Part shown: one piece after another, positions 7,321-11,904 of the stretch
How positions within the stretch are numbered: position 1 is the stretch's first letter
How the letters are laid out: each line of letters opens with the position of its first letter
Assembly (NCBI GenBank): GCA_002890585.1
Contig: MIQB01000065.1
Location: 1-11,904, forward strand
From: Tannerella sp. oral taxon 808
GTDB lineage: Bacteria; Bacteroidota; Bacteroidia; Bacteroidales; Tannerellaceae
DNA length: 11,904 bases
Direction: 5' to 3'
Notes under the pieces: model-generated
Seen by the model: only the letters and a program-made list of their open reading frames with translations
Told to the model about the DNA's origin: nothing
Database searches by the model: none
Made by a program: the position numbers and the translations under genes

Positions 7321-7829
7321 ATCTGGCTACTCGATTCGTCCCGCTCCACCTCGTCTAACAGTCGGCTGACGAGCGCCTCTTGGCTGTCGGCATTACTCAG
7401 CTGGCGTCGGATGATCTTCTCCGCCATGTCGACGGAGAGGCGGGCGGCCTCTCGGCGGAGGTCGTCGGCTGCCTTCATCCGTTGCGCATCGATGCGTTGC
7501 CCGGCCTCGTCCATCAGCTTGCGCGCCTCGGCAGCCGCCCGGTCTTTGGCCGCCTGCACGATCTTCTCCCCCTCGGCTGCTGCCTCCTTCATGAGCTCAG
7601 TCTGGCGCACACGCGCAGCGCTGAGCATGGCGTCAGTCTCGTCCTTGATGGCGGCCAGCTTACGGTTAGCCTCGTCGGCTGCGTCGAGCGATTGGCGGAT
7701 GTACTCACGCCGCTCGTCCACCTGCCGAGTGATGACCGGGAAGCCGTACTTGGCCAGTAGTCCGAAGACGATGGCGAAGGAGAGCAGCATCCAAAACAGC
7801 AGCCCGAAGTCTGGCGTCAGTAGTGACAT
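7317..7829 (-). CDS. atpF: F1Fo-ATP synthase subunit b
   Basis: Subunit b forms the peripheral stalk that holds F1 still against the a subunit. The product has 170 residues: one membrane helix at about 8-28 (FGLLFWMLLSFAIVFGLLAK), then a long charged, alanine-rich coiled coil to the C terminus. Only one b-type gene is seen, so a homodimer is expected. The gene starts 8 bp after atpE and overlaps atpH by 4 bp. Confidence 0.96.
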   Translation of the reverse strand: MSLLTPDFGLLFWMLLSFAIVFGLLAKYGFPVITRQVDERREYIRQSLDAADEANRKLAAIKDETDAMLSAARVRQTELMKEAAAEGEKIVQAAKDRAAAEARKLMDEAGQRIDAQRMKAADDLRREAARLSVDMAEKIIRRQLSNADSQEALVSRLLDEVERDESSSQI

Positions 7830-7837
7830 GATCGGGT

Positions 7838-8095
7838 TTACTTGTTCACTGCCATCAGGCAGACAATAATTGCCAGCAGGGCCACGCCCTCGATGAGGGC
7901 CGCCACGATGATCATCGACATACGAATATCACTGGCTGCCTCAGGTTGCCGCCCGATGGCTTCCATGGCGCCTGCGCCGATCTTACCGATGCCGATGCCG
8001 GCTCCAATCGCGGCAATACCCGCGCCCAATGGGGCAGCAAAGGGGCCCCAACTCGTTGCTGTTGCCTGCAACAGCGTGCTCAACATTGATGTCAT
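7838..8095 (-). CDS. atpE: F1Fo-ATP synthase subunit c (proton-binding rotor ring)
   Basis: The c subunit forms the ion-carrying ring of Fo. The product has 85 residues and two membrane helices, about 20-45 and 58-82. The first has the glycine-rich face GAGIAAIGAGIGIGKIGAGA, and the polar loop has RQPE (49-52). The ion-binding carboxylate is E69 in ALIEGVALL. By comparison with the sodium-type Ilyobacter tartaricus subunit, the Gln of helix 1 is replaced by I36 and the Ser after the Glu by G70, so proton coupling is inferred. A start at 8086 (MLSTLL) is possible but the ATG at 8095 has slightly better upstream context. The 63-bp gap before it holds a hairpin and an AT-rich stretch. Confidence 0.97.
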   Translation of the reverse strand: MTSMLSTLLQATATSWGPFAAPLGAGIAAIGAGIGIGKIGAGAMEAIGRQPEAASDIRMSMIIVAALIEGVALLAIIVCLMAVNK

Positions 8096-8132
8096 AATTC
8101 TCGATTTGTTATTTGATGAATGATCTATAGGA

Positions 8133-8163
8133 ATCGGGCAGACGCCATAGGTCTGCCCCTACT
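8133..8163 (-). repeat. GTAGGGGC-type hairpin containing the atpB stop codon
   Basis: GGGCAGAC (8136-8143) and GTCTGCCC (8151-8158) form a perfect 8-bp stem with a 7-base loop. On the transcribed strand it reads GTAGGGGCAGACC then TATGGCGTCTGCCCG. The TAG stop codon of atpB (8161-8159) is part of this sequence. It matches the layout of the 28/29-bp repeats and of the hairpin at 11630-11657, with a different inner stem. Its position between atpB and atpE could influence mRNA processing or atpE translation. Confidence 0.8.
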
Positions 8164-9205
8164 CGTGCGGTTGAGATAGTCCGATGAAGATGGCCGACAA
8201 CATGGTGAATACATACGCTTGGATGTAGGCCACCAACAGCTCGAGGCAGCCCATGAAGACGGACAGCAGGACGGAGAAGAACGTCATGCCGGCGCTCATT
8301 GCCACGCCCATCCGAGCCGTGATGAAGATCAGGCAGGTGAGGGCCACCGCTACAGAGTGGCCCGCCATGATGTTGGCGAAGAGACGAATCATCAGCGCGA
8401 AGGGCTTTGAGATGACGCCGAACAGCTCGATGATGGGCATCAGCGGCACGGGCACCTTCATCCACATCGGCACGTCAGGCCAGAAGATGTCCTTCCAATA
8501 CGCACGGCTGCCGAAGACATTGACTGCGATCGTCGTGCAGGCCGCTAAGACGAACGTCACGGCGATGTTGCCCGTCGTGTTGGCGCCGCCGGGGAAGGTG
8601 GGCAGCAGGCCCATCACGTTGTTGATGAGGATGAAGAAGAAGGCCGTCAGCAGGTAGGGCGAATAGCGGGCGTAGCGCGGGCCGATGCTCTTGCGGATCA
8701 CGTCGTCCTCGATGCTCATGACGAGCATCTCCACCGCACCGACGAATCCGCCCGGCACGGCGTGCTTCGGGTGACGCCGATACCACCGCGCAACGGTGAG
8801 GAAGATGGCGAGCATCAGCAGGGAGTTGATGACGAGTGCGAGGGCGTTCTTCGTCAGCGAGAGGTCTAAGGGGCGCTGCTCCGTGCCGTCGGGGGCGGAC
8901 TCTACGATCTTGCCTGCCCGATCGCCGGTGGTGGCGATGTGGAAGCCTTCGTAGGTGCGGCCGGCGGCCAGGCGCGACGAGGAGAAGACGTGCCACGTGC
9001 CCCGCTGCGACGAGCGGACAATGACGGGCAGGGGGATGGCGACGGGATGGCCGTTGACGGTGGTGATGTGCCACTCGTAGGTGTCTTGCACATGCTCGAA
9101 GATGAGATCGACGGCGTTCACATCTTCGTGTGCTTCGGCCTTGGCGGTGCCGATTGTCAGGGCGGCGCACAGCCAGACGAGGAGGGTTTTAAGTGTGCTT
9201 GCCAT
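8159..9205 (-). CDS. atpB: F1Fo-ATP synthase subunit a with N-terminal extension
   Basis: Subunit a forms the proton half-channels beside the c ring. The product has 348 residues against 271 in Escherichia coli. The extra part is N-terminal: a signal-peptide-like segment (1-23, LKTLLVWLCAALTIGTAKA) and a soluble region to about 118 that should lie in the periplasm. Membrane helices follow from about 119. The essential arginine is R274 in LMIRLFANIMAGH. The pair seen as E219/H245 in Escherichia coli appears swapped, as H283 (AGH) and E322 (LELLVAYIQ), with Q329 matching Q252. The ATG at 9205 is chosen because a GGGAGGAAGC ribosome site precedes it and the signal peptide starts there; the frame is open upstream but overlaps the previous gene. 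The start lies 17 bp inside that gene. Confidence 0.96.
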   Translation of the reverse strand: MASTLKTLLVWLCAALTIGTAKAEAHEDVNAVDLIFEHVQDTYEWHITTVNGHPVAIPLPVIVRSSQRGTWHVFSSSRLAAGRTYEGFHIATTGDRAGKIVESAPDGTEQRPLDLSLTKNALALVINSLLMLAIFLTVARWYRRHPKHAVPGGFVGAVEMLVMSIEDDVIRKSIGPRYARYSPYLLTAFFFILINNVMGLLPTFPGGANTTGNIAVTFVLAACTTIAVNVFGSRAYWKDIFWPDVPMWMKVPVPLMPIIELFGVISKPFALMIRLFANIMAGHSVAVALTCLIFITARMGVAMSAGMTFFSVLLSVFMGCLELLVAYIQAYVFTMLSAIFIGLSQPHE

Positions 9206-9626
9206 GCTTCCTCCCGTGCCGTTTAGCGTGCTTGTGTTGGTGCTCGATGTTGTAAAAGACGAACACCTTGAGGCACATGAACCAGATGTAAAAGAGGCCG
9301 AAGACGAGCAGGAAGGTGCTGTGATCTTCACCCGTGAAGTAGACGTAGGCCATCAGCAAGCCGATGGAGAGGAGGAGCTGCGAGACGTTGAGCAACATGA
9401 TCCGCGCCACGGCGCGCCCGGGGTGTAGCCGCCGGCTCTCTATGCGCGAGACGAGCAGGAGCACCGCCGCGCCAAGCACCATGTAGTACACCGGGATGAA
9501 GAGCAGGTGGCGACTGTAATGCTCTGCAAAGAACACCCGCACGACCATCAGCTCGAGGGCGCCGAAGAGCGCAATGCCGCCCATGACCACGGTGTTTACC
9601 ACCTTATGAGAATAGGTCTGTTCCAT
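9189..9626 (-). CDS. Four-helix membrane protein of unknown function in the ATP synthase operon
   Basis: I do not recognise a named family. The product has 145 residues with four predicted membrane helices at about 10-33, 41-61, 74-97 and 103-125. A basic, histidine-rich tail follows (EHQHKHAKRHGRKHGKHT), with six His after residue 128. It lies between atpC and atpB, where AtpI or the AtpQ/AtpR pair sits in other operons, so a role in Fo assembly or ion supply is plausible by position only. The start at 9626 is preceded by TAGGAAG. The end overlaps atpB by 17 bp, which implies coupled translation. The 31-bp gap to atpC is AT-rich and includes TATATAATACG, possibly a weak internal promoter. 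The tail could bind metal or nucleic acid, but no motif proves either. Confidence 0.85.
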   Translation of the reverse strand: MEQTYSHKVVNTVVMGGIALFGALELMVVRVFFAEHYSRHLLFIPVYYMVLGAAVLLLVSRIESRRLHPGRAVARIMLLNVSQLLLSIGLLMAYVYFTGEDHSTFLLVFGLFYIWFMCLKVFVFYNIEHQHKHAKRHGRKHGKHT

Positions 9627-9657
9627 CTTCCTATACGTATTATATACACATCACATC

Positions 9658-9912
9658 TCACAATTCCACGCAGGCCGTGATCACATTGTCTTTCACCTCC
9701 ACGAACCCGCTGCCGATCACCGCCTCGTGCGCCTCGCCATCGGGCGTGATGTAGGCGATCCGCCCCTTGACTAATGACGCGAGGAGGGGCGCATGGCGGG
9801 GCAGCACCTCAAACCGGCCCGCGCCGCCGGGGAACACCGCCCGCAGCACATCGCCTTCGTAGACGGTCGCCACGGGGGAGATCACTTTCAGTCGTAACAC
9901 CGGCGTTGCCAT
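9658..9912 (-). CDS. atpC: F1Fo-ATP synthase subunit epsilon, short form
   Basis: Epsilon sits at the foot of the rotor and contacts the c ring. The product has only 84 residues against 139 in Escherichia coli. The N-terminal beta-sandwich is complete: LRLKVISPVATVYEGDVLRA, FEVLPRHAPLLASLVKGRI and GSGFVEVKDNVITACVEL. The C-terminal helical hairpin, which inhibits ATP hydrolysis in many bacteria, is absent. The ATG at 9912 overlaps the atpD stop by one base (TGATG), which sets the start; a GTG just before it is less likely. Confidence 0.95.
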   Translation of the reverse strand: MATPVLRLKVISPVATVYEGDVLRAVFPGGAGRFEVLPRHAPLLASLVKGRIAYITPDGEAHEAVIGSGFVEVKDNVITACVEL

Positions 9913-11438
9913 CACTTACCCGTCTGCGATTGGATACGCTCGGCCTTGGCGCGGGCGTCGTCTATCGTTCCGACGTTGAGGAAGGCCTGCTCGGGCAGGT
10001 CGTCCACCTCGCCGTCGAGGATCATGTTGAAGCCGCGGATGGTGTCTTCGATGGATACCATGACGCCCGGCACGCCCGTGAATTGTTCGGCCACGGAGAA
10101 GGGCTGCGAGAGGAAGCGCTGCACGCGCCGCGCCCGGTTGACGGTCTGGCGATCGGCGTCGGAGAGCTCCTCCATGCCGAGGATGGATATGATGTCTTGC
10201 AGCTCCTTGTTGCGTTGCAGGATCTGCTTCACGCGCTGCGCTGTGTTGTAATGAGCCTCGCCGACGATGTTCGGATCGAGGATGCGCGAGGTGGAGTCTA
10301 AGGGGTCGACGGCGGGATAGATGCCCAGCTCGGTGATCTTGCGGCTGAGCACGGTGGTGGCGTCGAGGTAGGTGAAGGTGGTGGCCGGGGCGGGGTCGGT
10401 CAGGTCGTCGGCGGGGACGTAGACGGCCTGCACGGAGGTGATGGATCCGTTCTTCGTCGAGGCGATGCGCTCCTGCATGGCGCCCATCTCCGTGGCCAGC
10501 GTGGGTTGGTAGCCCACGGCCGAGGGCATGCGCCCGAGCAGCGCCGAGACTTCGCTACCGGCCTGGGTGAACCGAAAGATGTTGTCGATGAAGAAGAGGA
10601 TGTCGTTCGCCCCGCCGCCTGCGTCGCGGAAGGATTCGGCCACGGTCAGGCCTGTTAGCGCCACGGAGGCGCGCGCGCCGGGCGGCTCGTTCATCTGCCC
10701 AAAGACGAGCGTAGCCTGCGACTGCTTGAGCTCCTCGGGGTCGACCAAGGAGAGATCCCAGTCGCCGCGCACCATCGCCTCTTGGAAGGCTTTGCCATAA
10801 CGGATGACACCCGACTCGATCATCTCGCGCAGCAGGTCGTTGCCCTCACGCGTGCGTTCGCCCACGCCGGCGAAGACGGAGAAGCCGTGGTGCCTGCGGG
10901 CGATGTTGTTGATAAGCTCTTTGATGAGCACCGTCTTGCCGACGCCCGCGCCGCCGAAGAGGCCGATCTTGCCGCCCTTGAGGTAGGGCTCGAGCAGGTC
11001 GATGACTTTGATGCCGGTGAAGAGCACCTCTTGCGAGGTGGAGAGGTCTTCAAACTTCGGCGGCTCGCGGTGGATGGGCAGGGCACCGGTGGCATCGAGT
11101 GGCGGCAGGTCGTCGATGGCCTCGCCGATCACGTTCAGCACGCGCCCTTTGGTTTGCTCGCCCACGGGCACGCGGATGGGCGTATAGTCTGACACGGCCT
11201 CCATGCCGCGCGCCAGGCCGTCGGTGGAGTCCATCGCTACGGTGCGCACGGTGTTTTCGCCGATGTGCTGTTGTATCTCGGCCACGAGCGGCCGGCCATC
11301 CGGGCGCGTGATGTGCACAGCGTCGTGGATGGACGGCAGGCGGAGGGCCTCGTCGCCCGACTCGCGCTCGAAGCTGATGTCGACCACCGGCCCAACGATC
11401 TGCGACAGCCGGCCCGTTATCCTGTTTTCCTTGTTCAT
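9912..11438 (-). CDS. atpD: F1Fo-ATP synthase subunit beta
   Basis: Beta carries the catalytic sites of F1. The product has 508 residues. The P-loop is GGAGVGKT (162-169), the catalytic glutamate is E194 in GVGERTREGND, and the Walker B strand is ILFFIDNIFRF with D285. The usual DELSEED region reads MEELSDADR (422-430). Between IESG (207-210) and LVFGQMNEPPG lies a segment about 20 residues longer than in Escherichia coli (around 211-240), which I recall from other Bacteroidetes beta subunits. The start at 11438 (MNKENRITG) is preferred over an in-frame ATG at 11471. The later ATG begins the conserved N terminus and lies about 40 bases from the predicted transcript start, whereas the earlier one would leave almost no leader. 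It is the first gene of the operon and overlaps atpC by one base. Confidence 0.97.
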   Translation of the reverse strand: MNKENRITGRLSQIVGPVVDISFERESGDEALRLPSIHDAVHITRPDGRPLVAEIQQHIGENTVRTVAMDSTDGLARGMEAVSDYTPIRVPVGEQTKGRVLNVIGEAIDDLPPLDATGALPIHREPPKFEDLSTSQEVLFTGIKVIDLLEPYLKGGKIGLFGGAGVGKTVLIKELINNIARRHHGFSVFAGVGERTREGNDLLREMIESGVIRYGKAFQEAMVRGDWDLSLVDPEELKQSQATLVFGQMNEPPGARASVALTGLTVAESFRDAGGGANDILFFIDNIFRFTQAGSEVSALLGRMPSAVGYQPTLATEMGAMQERIASTKNGSITSVQAVYVPADDLTDPAPATTFTYLDATTVLSRKITELGIYPAVDPLDSTSRILDPNIVGEAHYNTAQRVKQILQRNKELQDIISILGMEELSDADRQTVNRARRVQRFLSQPFSVAEQFTGVPGVMVSIEDTIRGFNMILDGEVDDLPEQAFLNVGTIDDARAKAERIQSQTGK

Positions 11439-11484
11439 CTTTTCTCTGTCTATGGTGATGCCTTCCCTCATGCGAAAGCGGCGG

Positions 11485-11518
11485 CAAATATACCCTCACA
11501 CCCCCTCCGATGTTCAAA
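11485..11518 (-). promoter_or_regulatory. Candidate promoter of the ATP synthase operon
   Basis: On the - strand TATATTTG (11492-11485) matches the Bacteroidetes -7 consensus TAnnTTTG, and TTTG (11518-11515) lies 22 bases further upstream as a -33 box. The transcript would begin near 11479, leaving about 40 bases before the atpD start. Element C lies immediately upstream. The spacing is at the long end for this promoter class. Confidence 0.6.
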
Positions 11519-11525
11519 ACAGAAG

Positions 11526-11782
11526 CGGCCTGTAGGCCCGGTGGACGATAGCCCGCCAGCGAAACCCCGGGGGGGGGATGATAGGAGCGTAACCCCGGGG
11601 GTCGGACGATAGGGGCGTAACCCCGGGCAGTAGGGGCGAATAATCATTCGCCCCTACAAACGCCCCGGCAAGGGGCGCATGATCCGGGCGGGGACGATCA
11701 ATCATCAATCATTCATTCCGTCCAGGGTTCCCCCCCCCCCAGGGTTTCGCCCTGGGCTATCGTCCCCCGGCCCTACAGGCCG
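11526..11782. repeat. Element C: 257-bp element with about 50-bp terminal inverted repeats
   Basis: The left end starts CGGCCTGTAGG and the right end finishes with its complement CCTACAGGCCG. The match continues inward through GACGATAGCCC and GCGAAACCCYGGGGG for about 50 positions with several differences, up to a G9 run on the left (11569-11577) and a C11 run on the right (11730-11740). Inside are two copies of GATAGGRGCGTAACCCCGGG, the 12-bp hairpin at 11630-11657, and a CCCAGGG/CCCTGGG hairpin (11738-11756) like those of elements A and B. It encodes no transposase, so it resembles a non-autonomous mobile or interspersed element. Confidence 0.75.
11630..11657. repeat. Perfect 12-bp hairpin GTAGGGGCGAAT / ATTCGCCCCTAC
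   Basis: Arms 11630-11641 and 11646-11657 are perfectly complementary around AATC. The conserved outer part GTAGGGGC is shared with the repeats at 6480-6705 and 8133-8163, while the inner bases differ yet still pair. It lies inside element C. Confidence 0.85.
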
Positions 11783-11813
11783 GATGGATGTGCCCCTACG
11801 AGGCTATGCATCC

Positions 11814-11835
11814 CCTTCACTGCTCGGAGTGAAGG
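11814..11835. repeat. Hairpin preceding the second 23-bp-type array
   Basis: CCTTCACT (11814-11821) and AGTGAAGG (11828-11835) form a perfect stem with a 6-base loop. A related, less perfect stem with similar sequence (TTTCAACTGCAGTGAAG, 91-107) precedes the first array at the same relative place, so it seems to belong to the array module. Confidence 0.6.
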
Positions 11836-11853
11836 AGACGGGGAGCCTGTGCG

Positions 11854-11904
11854 CATACACACCCACTAATCCATGTGGCTGATACCCATATGAGCTACAT
11901 GGGC
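11854..11904. repeat. Start of a second 23-bp-type array, cut by the window end
   Basis: The sequence from 11854 matches 127-175 in direct orientation with only two differences over about 47 bases: CATACACACCCACTAA, then CCATGTGGCTGA and CCCATATGAGCTACATGG. In the left copy this leads straight into the 23-bp array. An array of the same family therefore probably continues past the window end. Confidence 0.75.

Noticed and set aside
9913..9915. GTG start for atpC
   Set aside because: The adjacent ATG at 9912 overlaps the atpD stop as TGATG, a common coupling arrangement.
11439..11471. Longer atpD with a start at 11471
   Set aside because: It would leave only about 8 bases of leader from the predicted transcript start, and the added residues are not part of the conserved N terminus.

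Overview
The window looks like a GC-rich Bacteroidales chromosome. Three things point there: an outer-membrane receptor of the Bacteroidetes type (carboxypeptidase-regulatory-like domain, plug, long barrel), an F-type ATP synthase operon in the order D-C-X-B-E-F-H-A-G with a short epsilon and a signal-peptide-bearing a subunit, and TAnnTTTG-type -7 promoter elements in front of both transcription units. A Tannerella-like oral or gut organism is a guess only.

Layout. Bases 1-807 hold no gene but are full of structured repeats: a copy of an inverted repeat found again at 3532-3569, a G11 tract, an 11-period array of a 23-bp palindromic unit (158-410), and a modular hairpin element (element A, 487-735) with a perfect 32-bp stem. 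A TonB-dependent receptor follows on the + strand (808-3198). The convergent intergenic region 3199-3890 carries element B, a relative of element A with a different core stem, and a 41-bp tandem repeat. From 11438 down to 3891 the - strand carries the complete F1Fo-ATP synthase operon: atpD, atpC, a four-helix membrane protein of unknown function, atpB, atpE, atpF, atpH, atpA, atpG. Bases 11439-11904 hold the operon promoter, a 257-bp element with long terminal inverted repeats (element C), and the start of a second 23-bp-type array running off the window.

How the genes work together. The nine - strand genes would build a proton-type rotary ATPase: catalytic F1 head (alpha, beta, gamma, delta, epsilon) and membrane Fo (a, b, c), plus one probable accessory membrane protein. 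Tight overlaps (atpD/atpC, X/atpB, atpF/atpH) support co-translation. Three gaps are larger: atpB-atpE (63 bp, a hairpin containing the atpB stop codon), atpH-atpA (341 bp, eight hairpin repeats plus a separate inverted repeat) and atpA-atpG (101 bp). The receptor is a separate unit, with possible terminators before and after it.

The genes themselves are ordinary. What merits a second look is the density of structured repeats: several families keep their base pairing while the sequence changes between copies, some sit inside the ATP synthase operon, and one bracket of inverted repeats surrounds the receptor gene.
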